This document shows positions 49,733-59,204 of a stretch of DNA of 64,000 bases, piece by piece. The DNA comes from Oscillospiraceae bacterium. Lineage in GTDB: Bacteria; Bacillota; Clostridia; Oscillospirales; Oscillospiraceae. The stretch is taken from positions 1 to 64,000 of the forward strand of contig CACYWG010000001.1 in assembly GCA_902778115.1 (NCBI GenBank), written 5' to 3'. Under the pieces are notes generated by a model that was not told where the DNA came from, did no database searches, and saw nothing but the letters and a program-made list of their open reading frames with translations. The position numbers were made by a program, and so were the translations under genes. Each line of letters begins with the position of its first letter. Position 1 is the stretch's first letter.

Positions 49733-50176
49733 ATGGACTATCAAATTGTGAACGCCGAAAAGCGCCATCTGGACGCGCTGGTCGCTCTGGAGCATCAGTG
49801 CTTCTCCATCCCCTGGACGCGAGCGCAGCTGGCTGCAGAGCTTCCCGACGGACACCATGAATTCCTTGTGGCGGAGGCCGGAGATACCGTCATCGGCTAT
49901 GTCGGGATGATGTACGTCCTGGACGAGGGATATATTTCCAACGTTGCCGTTGCGCCGGATCATCGGCGGCAGGGGATCGCCTCGACGCTGATCGAGGCAC
50001 TGCTGCGCCGTGCCGAAGAACTGCAGCTGTCTTTTGTCACGCTTGAGGTGCGCGAATCGAACGCCCCGGCCATTGCGCTGTACGGGCGCTTCGGTTTCAC
50101 CCCGGTCGGGCGCAGAAAAGGCTATTATGACGCGCCGAAAGAGGACGCGATTTTGATGACAAGATTATTGAAATGA
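49733..50176 (+). CDS. rimI: Ribosomal-protein S18-alanine N-acetyltransferase
   Basis: This 147-residue GNAT enzyme has the RimI signature: YISNVAVAPDHRRQGIASTL, then LEVRESNAPAIALYGRFGF. It acetylates the N terminus of ribosomal protein S18. It starts one base after the polA stop and precedes tsaD by 10 bases, the common rimI-tsaD arrangement. Confidence 0.94.
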   Translation: MDYQIVNAEKRHLDALVALEHQCFSIPWTRAQLAAELPDGHHEFLVAEAGDTVIGYVGMMYVLDEGYISNVAVAPDHRRQGIASTLIEALLRRAEELQLSFVTLEVRESNAPAIALYGRFGFTPVGRRKGYYDAPKEDAILMTRLLK

Positions 50177-50186
50177 GGCAAACGCT

Positions 50187-51188
50187 TTGAAAATACTCGC
50201 TTTTGAATCCACCTGTGATGAAACGGCGGTCGCCGTTGTAGAGGACGGCCGCAAGATCCTCAGTGACCAGATCTTTTCCCAGGCTGATCTGCACGCCGTC
50301 TACGGCGGCGTCGTGCCGGAAATCGCCTCCCGCTGCCATGTCGAGTCGATCTCCATCCTGGCCCGCCGTGCGGTCGAGGCGGCCGGGATCACGAAAAAGG
50401 ACATTGACGCCGTGGCTGTCAGCTATGCGCCGGGACTGATCGGCGCGGTGCTGGTGGGCGTGAACTTCGCCAAGTCCGCGGCTCTCGCGCTCGGCGTGCC
50501 GCTGATTCCGGTGCACCATATCCGCGGTCATATGGCAGCCAATTACCTGGCCTATCCCGAACTGGAACCGCCGTACCTCTGCCTGGCGATCTCCGGCGGC
50601 AACACGCTGCTGGTGGACGTGCGGGATTACACCGATATGAAGATCATCGGCGCGACCCGCGACGACGCGGCCGGAGAGTGCTTCGACAAGACGGCGCGTG
50701 TGCTTGGCCTGCCCTATCCGGGCGGCAAGCCGATCGACCAGCTCTCGCAGGGCGGCGACGATACGCGCTACAGCTTCCCGATCGGCCATGTGGACGGCAA
50801 TCCCTATGACATGAGCTTTTCCGGCCTGAAGACGGCGGTGATCAACCTGGTCCACAACGCCGAGCAGAAGGGGGAGGAGATCGACCGCCCCGCGCTGGCT
50901 GCCTCCTTTACCAAGGCCGTCAGCGACAGTCTGGTTCCCCGTACGATGCAGGCGGCGGCGGAATTGGGCAGAGACAGGATCGTCATTGCCGGCGGCGTGG
51001 CCGCCAATTCCCGCATCCGCGCTGATTTCCAGAAGGCTGCTGCGGCAAACGGTTATCAGCTCTTTATCCCGCCGCTGAAGCTCTGCGGCGATAACGGCGC
51101 GATGATCGGCGCGCAGGCCTATTACGAATACCTCGCGGGCGTTCGCGCCGGGAGCGATCTGAACGCTTACGCGACCATGGAACTGTAA
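50187..51188 (+). CDS. tsaD: tRNA N6-threonylcarbamoyladenosine transferase
   Basis: This 333-residue ASKHA-fold protein, with TsaB and TsaE, makes t6A37 of ANN-reading tRNAs. It carries FESTCDETAVAVVEDG, VVPEIASRCH, the metal-binding HHIRGH motif, and GGVAANSRIR. The length and motifs are normal. TsaB and TsaE genes are not in the window. Confidence 0.97.
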   Translation: MKILAFESTCDETAVAVVEDGRKILSDQIFSQADLHAVYGGVVPEIASRCHVESISILARRAVEAAGITKKDIDAVAVSYAPGLIGAVLVGVNFAKSAALALGVPLIPVHHIRGHMAANYLAYPELEPPYLCLAISGGNTLLVDVRDYTDMKIIGATRDDAAGECFDKTARVLGLPYPGGKPIDQLSQGGDDTRYSFPIGHVDGNPYDMSFSGLKTAVINLVHNAEQKGEEIDRPALAASFTKAVSDSLVPRTMQAAAELGRDRIVIAGGVAANSRIRADFQKAAAANGYQLFIPPLKLCGDNGAMIGAQAYYEYLAGVRAGSDLNAYATMEL

Positions 51189-51218
51189 CATATTACATAT
51201 AGAGATAGGGTGATGACA

Positions 51219-51914
51219 ATGGCTGTGCATGACGGTCACAGAAGCCGCCTCAAGGAGCGATTCACCGCATACGGTCTGGATAATTTCAATGACCTCAACG
51301 TGCTGGAACTTCTGTTGTTTTACGCCATTCCCCGCCGTGATACCAATGAGATCGCGCACGCGCTGCTGGATCATTTCGGCTCGCTCGACGCGGTGTTCGA
51401 GGCCTCTGTGCATGAACTGCGCGCTGTGCCGGGCATCGGGGACAACGCGGCCACGCTCATCAGCCTGGTGCCGGAGATCGCCAAGAGATGTGCCGTCAGC
51501 CGTACGAGAAACCTGACGAGTTTCGCCGGGGCTTCTCAGACAGCGCAGTACCTGATTCCGCGCCTCGGCATGGAGAAGGCGGAAAAGGCGCTGCTTCTCT
51601 GTCTCAATCCCCAGAAGCAGCTGATCTGCTGTACGGAGCTCGGCAGCGGCGTGGTCGACAATGTGAATCTGAACGTCCGCCTGGTGGTGGAGAGCGCTCT
51701 GAAGGCCAGAGCAAGCTCGGTCATTCTGGCGCATAATCACCCCTCCGGCAACCCCTCTCCCTCGCGCGACGACGAGCTGCTCACGCGCCGCATCCGTGAA
51801 GCGCTGCAGCTGGTGGAGATCACGCTGGACGACCACATCATCATCGGCGGACAGGCATACTTTTCTTTTGCCGATTCCGGTCTGCTGCTGTATCCGATGG
51901 GCGGCCGGTACTGA
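51219..51914 (+). CDS. radC: RadC-family JAMM-domain protein
   Basis: This 231-residue protein has an N-terminal helix-hairpin-helix (LRAVPGIGDNAATLI) and a C-terminal JAB1/MPN-like metalloprotease-type domain with HNHPSGNPSPSRDD. The name radC is historical; a direct repair role is doubted. The ATG at 51219 gives the best Shine-Dalgarno spacing; ATG 51213 or GTG 51210 are possible. Confidence 0.93.
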   Translation: MAVHDGHRSRLKERFTAYGLDNFNDLNVLELLLFYAIPRRDTNEIAHALLDHFGSLDAVFEASVHELRAVPGIGDNAATLISLVPEIAKRCAVSRTRNLTSFAGASQTAQYLIPRLGMEKAEKALLLCLNPQKQLICCTELGSGVVDNVNLNVRLVVESALKARASSVILAHNHPSGNPSPSRDDELLTRRIREALQLVEITLDDHIIIGGQAYFSFADSGLLLYPMGGRY

Positions 51915-51927
51915 AAGGGGAGAGCGC

Positions 51928-52137
51928 ATGAAGCCGGAAGAAAATCTGCACCCCCTGGTTTACCAGTCCCTTCTTCGCTACATCGGCTACGGCTGGAACA
52001 ACGCTCTGATCCAGAGCCTGCTCCGTTATCGCTTCAATGTTAAAATCAGCCAGCGCTGTCTGAATACCTTTCGAAAGGGCGGTAACTGCAGTACGCAGTG
52101 TCAAAGTCTATGCCCGTTTCTGAAAAGTGTTATGTAA
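51928..52137 (+). CDS. Small protein of unknown function with C-terminal cysteines
   Basis: This is a 69-residue predicted protein 13 bases after radC, with a good GGGGAG site seven bases before its ATG. It is basic and helical (HPLVYQSLLRYIGYGWNNAL, then RYRFNVKISQRCLNTF), ending in a short cysteine-bearing tail (CSTQCQSLC). It has no signal peptide. The spacing and ribosome site support translation, but no family was recognised, and it could be a short regulatory or zinc-binding protein. Confidence 0.55.
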   Translation: MKPEENLHPLVYQSLLRYIGYGWNNALIQSLLRYRFNVKISQRCLNTFRKGGNCSTQCQSLCPFLKSVM

Positions 52138-52230
52138 ACAAAATAATTTGTATTATTTGAAATTTTCTTGTCTGATAGAGGATCGAATTGCGGTTTTTGC
52201 CGGATTAGCTGGCTTTTTGCAGCATGTATT

Positions 52231-52260
52231 TGTTGACAATTCTGTTGAAAATGTTGATAA
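52231..52260. repeat. Three DnaA-box-like direct repeats in an AT-rich gap
   Basis: The gap 52138-52493 has no recognisable gene and is AT-rich. At 52231, 52243 and 52252 lie TGTTGACAA, TGTTGAAAA and TGTTGATAA. The last differs by one base from the complement of the DnaA box TTATCCACA. Function is uncertain. Confidence 0.45.
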
Positions 52261-52452
52261 CTCTTTGAAGAATAATTATGTTTATTTATTATGTAACTCT
52301 GTTGCAAAAGAGTAGCAATTTGAAAAATGCATCAGTTCGGCGATATTTTGGTACCATTTGCAGGACAAGCTTGCGAGATATGATTGGACAAAAACCTGTC
52401 AAGAGCATTCCCGTAACAAAATTATACGATTTGTAATAATCAAATCTTTTGG

Positions 52453-52481
52453 TTGACTTATTTCAGCGTTTGTGGTACTAT
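52453..52481 (+). promoter_or_regulatory. Promoter of tRNA-Thr
   Basis: TTGACT (52453-52458) and TACTAT (52476-52481) are 17 bp apart, 12 bases before the tRNA. Confidence 0.78.
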
Positions 52482-52493
52482 AACCCGGCAAAT

Positions 52494-52569
52494 GCTGGTA
52501 TAGCTCAGTCGGTAGAGCAGCTGATTCGTAATCAGCAGGTCGTGTGTTCGAGTCACATTACCAGCTCCA
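52494..52569 (+). tRNA. tRNA-Thr (anticodon CGT)
   Basis: This 76-nt cloverleaf has acceptor GCTGGTA/TACCAGC, a D arm with AGCTCAGTCGGTAGAGC, an anticodon stem CTGAT/ATCAG with loop TCGTA inside TTCGTAA (anticodon CGT, reading ACG), T arm TTCGAGTC and an encoded CCA. Confidence 0.97.
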
Positions 52570-52574
52570 AGAAA

Positions 52575-52610
52575 ACGCCCGGAAGCTTCTGCTTCCGGGC
52601 GTTTGTTTTA
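52575..52610. terminator. Terminator after tRNA-Thr and glnS
   Basis: A 12-13 bp stem ACGCCCGGAAGC / GCTTCCGGGCGT followed by TTTGTTTT lies between the tRNA and the converging glnS. Confidence 0.9.
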
Positions 52611-52617
52611 TCATGCT

Positions 52618-54300
<1,683 letters not shown>

Positions 54301-54337
54301 AATATCACTCCTCACCGGGCGCAAAAAATACGTTGCT

Positions 54338-54383
54338 ATTATAAACGAATCCTCTCGCAATTACAATAAAAATGTGATATACT
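54338..54383. promoter_or_regulatory. Divergent promoters of glnS and the flavoprotein gene
   Basis: For glnS on the minus strand, TTGTAA (54366-54361) and TATAAT (54343-54338) are 17 bp apart. For the plus strand, TCGCAA (54355-54360) and TATACT (54378-54383) are 17 bp apart. The two overlap. Confidence 0.7.
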
Positions 54384-54436
54384 GAATACATCATATTTAT
54401 TGCTCTCAGGGTGCGTCGCACTGAAAGGGGAAAAAC

Positions 54437-55252
54437 ATGCTTGACTGTTACGATATCATCATTATTGGCGGCGGCGTGGCGGCGGCGTCCGCCGTGCTGA
54501 CGGCTAAGAACCGCGGCAAGACCGTGGCTGTCATTACCAACGGGGAGGAGACCAGCAGTCTCTACCGCGCGGAAAGGATCACCAATTACCCAGGCCTTCC
54601 TGCAATGAGCGGAAAGGAAATGAGCGAGGTCTTCCGCCGTCAGATCGAGGAGAACGCCACGGATCTGATCCGGGGCAGAGCCCTGAACGTCATGCCGATG
54701 GACGAGGTGTTCGGTGTCGCCGTGGGCAATGATTTCTATCAGTGCCGCGCGCTGATCATCGCAGCCGGCATCACCCGCGAAAACCTGTACCCCGGTGAAG
54801 GCGAGTTCCTTGGCCGCGGCGTCAGCTACTGCGCTACCTGTGACGGAATGCTCTATCGCGGCAAGACCGTGGCTGTCATCGGCAGCGGTCATGAGGCTGC
54901 CGAAGATGCCGATTTTTTGGAAAGCATCGGCTGCACGGTGATCCGCATGCGGGAAAACGGGAAATATGAAATCAAGGGCGGTCTGAAGGCAAACGCCGTG
55001 GTGTTTCGCGGCGAGGAGCAGGCGGTGGACGGCATATTCATCATCAAGGACACCGTCTCCGTGACGCGGCTCGTTCCCAGTCTCGTCTATGAAAACGGCG
55101 GCATTGTCACGAATCGCGATATGTCCACCAGCGTCCCGGGCGTTTTCGCGGCCGGAGACTGCACCGGCAAGCCCTATCAGCTGGCCAAGGCCGCCGGCGA
55201 GGGGAATATCGCCGCGCTCAGCGCCTGCGAGTATCTGGCGGCTAAGAAGTAA
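54437..55252 (+). CDS. Thioredoxin-reductase-like flavoprotein with a shortened nucleotide domain
   Basis: This 271-residue protein has the FAD-binding start YDIIIIGGGVAAASAVL, the redox pair in CATCDG, and the C-terminal FAD motif GVFAAGDCTGKPYQLAKAAG. A typical NADPH-dependent TrxB has about 310 residues. Here the segment after IGSGHEAAEDADFL is shortened, and the HRRxxxR motif that binds the 2'-phosphate of NADPH is missing. The closest functional analogue is the ferredoxin-dependent flavin thioredoxin reductase of Clostridium (inference). A thioredoxin gene lies 1.9 kb downstream. It is divergent from glnS. Confidence 0.85.
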   Translation: MLDCYDIIIIGGGVAAASAVLTAKNRGKTVAVITNGEETSSLYRAERITNYPGLPAMSGKEMSEVFRRQIEENATDLIRGRALNVMPMDEVFGVAVGNDFYQCRALIIAAGITRENLYPGEGEFLGRGVSYCATCDGMLYRGKTVAVIGSGHEAAEDADFLESIGCTVIRMRENGKYEIKGGLKANAVVFRGEEQAVDGIFIIKDTVSVTRLVPSLVYENGGIVTNRDMSTSVPGVFAAGDCTGKPYQLAKAAGEGNIAALSACEYLAAKK

Positions 55253-55263
55253 GCGCGCTTTGC

Positions 55264-55292
55264 TTGACGAAGCGATGGCTCTATCGTATAAT
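55264..55292 (+). promoter_or_regulatory. Promoter of moaC
   Basis: TTGACG (55264-55269) and a perfect TATAAT (55287-55292) are 17 bp apart. Confidence 0.82.
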
Positions 55293-55337
55293 CTTCCAAA
55301 AGAAAAGAATGTATGAAGCCTGCCGGGAGGATGCAGC

Positions 55338-55814
55338 ATGGATTTTACACATTTTAACGATCAGGGAAGGGCAAAAATGGTGGACGTCGGGGAGAAAGAC
55401 CCGAGCCGCCGGACGGCCGTTGCGGGCGCCCGCGTTCTTCTCAATCGCGAGACTTTTCGCCTGATCCAGAGCGGCGGCGTCAAAAAAGGCGACGTGCTGA
55501 CGGTCGCGCAGATCGCCGGCGTCATGGGCGCCAAGCGTACGCCGGATCTGATCCCGATGTGTCATCCAATCCTGATCGACGGCATCGACCTTTCGCTCTC
55601 TCTGGATGAAGAGCGCTGTTCAGTGGAGATCAGCGCCAAGGTCAGCTGCGACGGGCGCACGGGCGTGGAGATGGAGGCACTGACGGCAGCTTCTGTCGCG
55701 GCGCTCACGGTTTATGATATGTGCAAGGCCGTGCAGCGCGATATGGTGATCACAGATATCCGTCTGCTTTCCAAAAGCGGCGGCGTCCACGGCGATTTTA
55801 TCCGGCAGGAATAA
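55338..55814 (+). CDS. moaC: Cyclic pyranopterin monophosphate synthase
   Basis: This 158-residue MoaC converts the MoaA product into cPMP, a precursor of molybdenum cofactor. Conserved sequences are MVDVGEKDPSRRTAVA, IAGVMGAKRTPDLIPMCHPI, and GVEMEALTAASVAALTVYDM with LSKSGGVHGDF. MoaA and the other cofactor genes are not here, so it stands alone before the thiol-redox genes. Confidence 0.95.
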   Translation: MDFTHFNDQGRAKMVDVGEKDPSRRTAVAGARVLLNRETFRLIQSGGVKKGDVLTVAQIAGVMGAKRTPDLIPMCHPILIDGIDLSLSLDEERCSVEISAKVSCDGRTGVEMEALTAASVAALTVYDMCKAVQRDMVITDIRLLSKSGGVHGDFIRQE

Positions 55815-55817
55815 AAT

Positions 55818-56471
55818 ATGCAATATGTGATTACGTTCCTGGAGGGATTGATTTCCTTCGTGTCTCCCTGTATGCTGCCGATGCTGCCGGTCTATGTGTC
55901 ATACTTTGCCGCAGGCTCTGATAAAAAACGCGCCAATCTCTTTCGCGCGCTGGCCTTTGTGCTCGGCTTTACCGCCGCCTTCTGCCTGATGGGGCTCTTT
56001 GCCGGAACGCTCGGCTCGCTGCTGCTGCGCTATCAGCGCCGGGTGTCTCTCATCTGCGGGCTGATCGTGATCCTCTTTGGCCTGTCGTATCTGGAAATCA
56101 TTCCGCTGCCGTATTTCAAGGGGATGAGCAGCGGACGCTCCGTGACTGGCATTTTCTCCGCCTTTGTCTTCGGACTGGTCTATTCTGTCAGCCTGACGCC
56201 CTGTGTCGGCGCCTTTCTTGGGTCTGCGCTGATGCTCGCGTCCAGCTCCGGCACGGCGCTGCAGGGTCTGCTGCTTCTGGTCTGCTATTCGATCGGCCTG
56301 GGACTGCCGTTTCTGATTTCTGCGCTGCTGCTGGAGCAGCTGAGCGGTGTATTTCGCTGGATCAAATCGCATTATTCTGTTATCAACCGGATCTGCGGCG
56401 GTTTTCTGATCGTGATCGGGCTTTTGATGTGCTTCGGCATGCTCGACCGCTGGATGGCGCTTCTGCGCTGA
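55818..56471 (+). CDS. ccdA: CcdA-like cytochrome c biogenesis / thiol-disulfide membrane protein
   Basis: This 217-residue protein with six helices belongs to the DsbD/CcdA family. EGLISFVSPCMLPMLPVYVS carries the first conserved cysteine after the proline, and VYSVSLTPCVGAFLGSALML carries the second. It passes reducing equivalents from cytoplasmic thioredoxin to the outside. It is followed by a TlpA-like thioredoxin and then trxA, a complete three-component path across the membrane. Confidence 0.93.
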   Translation: MQYVITFLEGLISFVSPCMLPMLPVYVSYFAAGSDKKRANLFRALAFVLGFTAAFCLMGLFAGTLGSLLLRYQRRVSLICGLIVILFGLSYLEIIPLPYFKGMSSGRSVTGIFSAFVFGLVYSVSLTPCVGAFLGSALMLASSSGTALQGLLLLVCYSIGLGLPFLISALLLEQLSGVFRWIKSHYSVINRICGGFLIVIGLLMCFGMLDRWMALLR

Positions 56472-56480
56472 GGGGTGATT

Positions 56481-57167
56481 ATGAAAACAATTTGGAAAGT
56501 CCTGATCCCGGTGCTGCTTCTCGCGCTTCTGTTGATCGGCGGCAGCCTGTTGTACCGGAACCTTGCGCCCGGCGCCTTGCCTTCGACGGCGCCTGAGGAA
56601 GAGAGCAATGCTCCTACGGCTCGACATGAGAGCGAATTTACCGAGCATGATGCGGAGACGCCTGCCGGGCAGACGGAGATTGTTCCGGCCGTTGGAACCG
56701 AAGCGCCGGAAGAGACCGAGACGCCTGTCGTGCTCAGCGACAACCCGACGGCCGACTTCAGCGTTTTGGACGAGGAAGGGAATATGGTCTCTCTGTCCGA
56801 ATATTTCGGAACACCTATTGTCGTCAACGCTTGGGCGACCTGGTGCCCGCCCTGCCGCGCGGAGCTTCCGTATTTCGATGCGTCTGCAGAGAAGTATCAG
56901 GATCAGATTCAATTCATGATGATTGATCTGACCGACGGCTCGACCGATACCGTCGAGAGCGCGACGGCCTTTATCCGCGAGGAGAACGGTTACAGCTTCC
57001 CGCTGTTCTTTGACGTGGACTTCAGCGCCGCGGAGGCGTATCAGATCAACGCCATTCCGGTGACCTTGTTCATTCGGGCCGACGGCAGTCTGCTCCACCA
57101 GCAGATCGGAGCCATGGACGAGGCAACGCTGGAGGCTTATATTCAGCAACTGCTCGCAGATAATTAG
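56481..57167 (+). CDS. TlpA-like membrane-anchored thioredoxin-family protein
   Basis: This 228-residue protein has an N-terminal signal anchor (LIPVLLLALLLIGGSLL), an acidic threonine/proline-rich spacer (about 30-85), and a redoxin domain with WATWCPPCRAELP (CPPC) and the cis-proline in NAIPVTLFIRADGS. It would face the outside and receive electrons from CcdA to keep exported proteins reduced. It lies 9 bases after ccdA. Its partner substrates are unknown. Confidence 0.92.
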   Translation: MKTIWKVLIPVLLLALLLIGGSLLYRNLAPGALPSTAPEEESNAPTARHESEFTEHDAETPAGQTEIVPAVGTEAPEETETPVVLSDNPTADFSVLDEEGNMVSLSEYFGTPIVVNAWATWCPPCRAELPYFDASAEKYQDQIQFMMIDLTDGSTDTVESATAFIREENGYSFPLFFDVDFSAAEAYQINAIPVTLFIRADGSLLHQQIGAMDEATLEAYIQQLLADN

Positions 57168-57183
57168 AAAGGAGATATAACCT

Positions 57184-57495
57184 ATGGCAGAAATCATTAT
57201 CAGTGAATCCAATTTTGAACAAGAGGTCCTGAAGGCCGAAACGCCTGTTCTGGTGGACTTCTGGGCGACCTGGTGCGGCCCCTGCCGCATGCTCGCGCCT
57301 ACGATCGCCAAGATCGCTGAGGAACAGGAGGGCAAGGTCAAGGTCTGCAAGCTGGACGTGGACGAATGCCCGACGCTGGCGGCGAGATTCGGCATTTCCA
57401 GCATCCCCACGCTGATGGTCTTTGAAAACGGCCAGGTGAAGGCCAGCTCCGTCGGCGTTCAGTCCAAGAGCCAGATCGAGCGTATGTTCGCCTGA
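57184..57495 (+). CDS. trxA: Thioredoxin
   Basis: This 103-residue cytoplasmic thioredoxin has the active site WATWCGPCRM and the cis-Pro loop FGISSIPTLMVF. It has AAGGAG upstream of the ATG. It presumably takes electrons from the flavoprotein at 54437 or an NADPH-dependent reductase elsewhere and supplies CcdA. Confidence 0.96.
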   Translation: MAEIIISESNFEQEVLKAETPVLVDFWATWCGPCRMLAPTIAKIAEEQEGKVKVCKLDVDECPTLAARFGISSIPTLMVFENGQVKASSVGVQSKSQIERMFA

Positions 57496-57520
57496 AATCA
57501 TTGACGTTTGAATCCATCCG

Positions 57521-57563
57521 ATCCCCGTACCGGCAGTTCAGCCTGCCGGTACGGGGATTTTTT
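57521..57563 (+). terminator. Intrinsic terminator of trxA
   Basis: A 16-bp perfect stem ATCCCCGTACCGGCAG / CTGCCGGTACGGGGAT is followed by six T residues. Confidence 0.95.
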
Positions 57564-57577
57564 CGTGCTTTCTCCTC

Positions 57578-57606
57578 GCATAATCCGGCGTACGGACTCA
57601 TAGAGT
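57578..57606 (+). promoter_or_regulatory. Candidate sigma-E promoter of the spoIIIA operon
   Basis: GCATAATC (57578-57585) and CATAGAGT (57599-57606), spaced 13 bp, resemble the mother-cell sigma-E elements (KHATANHT and CATACANT). There is one mismatch in each, 17 bases before the spoIIIAA start. Confidence 0.6.
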
Positions 57607-57622
57607 ATCAGCGGGAAGTGAA

Positions 57623-58495
57623 ATGATGAACGGAACGGAACTGGCCCTCCAGCTGCTGCCGCGGCGCTGCCTTGACAGGCATTGCCGCGAGATGCTGACC
57701 GGGGCGGAAGAAATACGCCTGCGGATCGGACAGGCGCCGATGATCCTGCAAAACGGAAGGGAATACCCCCTGCACGGCGAGGCGGTCACGGAAGAAGAAC
57801 TGATGCGTACCCTGGAAAAAGCGACCGGCGCTTCGCTGCACACGGCGGCGGCAGCGCTGGCGAGAGGCTTTATCAGCTATCATGGGCTTCGCATCGGCGT
57901 ATGCGGTACCGCTTATCAGCGCGAGGACAAGGTCATCGGCTTTCGGTCATTCAGCTCGCTTGCGATCCGTATCCCGCGGGAATGCAAGGGGATCTGTCAC
58001 GAGCTTTACGCACGCCTTCGGAAAGAGCAGCCGGATCAACTGCTGATCCTGTCGCCGCCGGGAATGGGGAAAACCACTGTGCTGCGGGAGCTGATCCGCC
58101 GCTTCTCGTGCGACGGCATGCGCATCGGCGTGGTGGACGAGCGCTGGGAGATCGCAGCCTCGGAGCAGGGGCGTGCGCAGTTTGATCTCGGCGCGCACAG
58201 CGACGTGCTCAGCGGCGTCCCGAAAGCAACAGCCGCCATGATGCTGCTGCGCACGATGAATCCGCAAATCATCGCCATGGACGAGATCACGCAGCCGGAG
58301 GACCTGGATGCGATCCGTGAAATCATCGGCTGCGGCGTGCGTCTGATTGCTACGGCTCACGCCGCCGGCCCGGAAGAGCTCGGTAAAAGGCCGCTGTATC
58401 GAACGATGCTGGAGGAGCGGCTTTTTGAGGTCTGCATACGGATCAGCATGCAGGACGGTGAACGCCGCTATGAGCTGCAGAGGCTGCCGTCTTGA
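57623..58495 (+). CDS. spoIIIAA: Stage III sporulation protein AA (secretion ATPase)
   Basis: This 290-residue ATPase of the mother-cell/forespore channel (the A-Q complex) resembles type II/IV secretion ATPases. Walker A is LSPPGMGKTTVLREL and Walker B IIAMDEITQPED. An N-terminal domain (residues 20-110) precedes it. The start is the first of two ATGs at 57623. It is the first gene of the complete spoIIIA operon. Confidence 0.95.
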   Translation: MMNGTELALQLLPRRCLDRHCREMLTGAEEIRLRIGQAPMILQNGREYPLHGEAVTEEELMRTLEKATGASLHTAAAALARGFISYHGLRIGVCGTAYQREDKVIGFRSFSSLAIRIPRECKGICHELYARLRKEQPDQLLILSPPGMGKTTVLRELIRRFSCDGMRIGVVDERWEIAASEQGRAQFDLGAHSDVLSGVPKATAAMMLLRTMNPQIIAMDEITQPEDLDAIREIIGCGVRLIATAHAAGPEELGKRPLYRTMLEERLFEVCIRISMQDGERRYELQRLPS

Positions 58496-59001
58496 AATTC
58501 TTAGGAATTCTCGCTGTCATCGGTTCATGCCTCGGGATCGGCCTGATGAGGGTCAAAGCGTCCGGACAGGAGATCCGGACGCTGCAATCTCTCATGCGTG
58601 GGATCCGGGTCATGCGTGCCGAGCTTTCCTGCAGGCTCTGCCCGCTGGAGGAGCTTCTTGTTATGGCTGCGAATCTGGCGGGGGCGGAGGCTGGCGTTTT
58701 CTTTCAAAGCTGCGCGGCAAGTCTTTCGGGGCTGAACGAAAACAGCTTTGCGGATCTCTGGATCGATGCCTGCCGCAAGTGTCTGCCTGCACTTTCCGCG
58801 GAAAGCCGCGGACAACTGGAGACGCTTGGCGCAAGCCTCGGGCGCTATGAGCTGGACGAGCAGCTCGCTGCCTGTGATCGTTATCTTCGAGGCGCGGAGG
58901 AAACAGCAAACGGGCTGCTGGCCAGGCTCCCGGAACAGCGCAAATTGTCCCTGGCGCTCAGTGCTGCTGCGGGCGCGTTCCTCTGCTTGCTGATTCTTTA
59001 G
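58492..59001 (+). CDS. spoIIIAB: Stage III sporulation protein AB
   Basis: This 169-residue protein, distantly like type II secretion F-domain proteins, has an N-terminal hydrophobic segment (FLGILAVIGSCLGIGLM) and a C-terminal one (LALSAAAGAFLCLLIL). It starts at a TTG at 58492 overlapping the spoIIIAA stop. It is part of the channel that keeps the forespore active. Confidence 0.9.
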   Translation: MKFLGILAVIGSCLGIGLMRVKASGQEIRTLQSLMRGIRVMRAELSCRLCPLEELLVMAANLAGAEAGVFFQSCAASLSGLNENSFADLWIDACRKCLPALSAESRGQLETLGASLGRYELDEQLAACDRYLRGAEETANGLLARLPEQRKLSLALSAAAGAFLCLLIL

Positions 59002-59009
59002 GAGCCGAT

Positions 59010-59204
59010 ATGGATGTAGATCTGATTTTTAAAATCGCGGCGATCGGGATCCTGGTTGCCGTGCTGAATATCCTGCTGCAGCGATCCGGCAGGGAGGAAC
59101 AGGCGCTGATGACGACGATCACTGCTCTGGTTGTTGTTTTGATGATGGTGGTGCAGAAGATCAGCGAGCTGTTCGCGCTGATCAAAAGCCTTTTCGGACT
59201 CTGA
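59010..59204 (+). CDS. spoIIIAC: Stage III sporulation protein AC
   Basis: This 64-residue hydrophobic protein has two membrane segments (LIFKIAAIGILVAVLNILL; LMTTITALVVVLMMVVQ), at normal length. It is a channel component with SpoIIIAD, whose ATG shares its last stop base. Confidence 0.94.
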   Translation: MDVDLIFKIAAIGILVAVLNILLQRSGREEQALMTTITALVVVLMMVVQKISELFALIKSLFGL

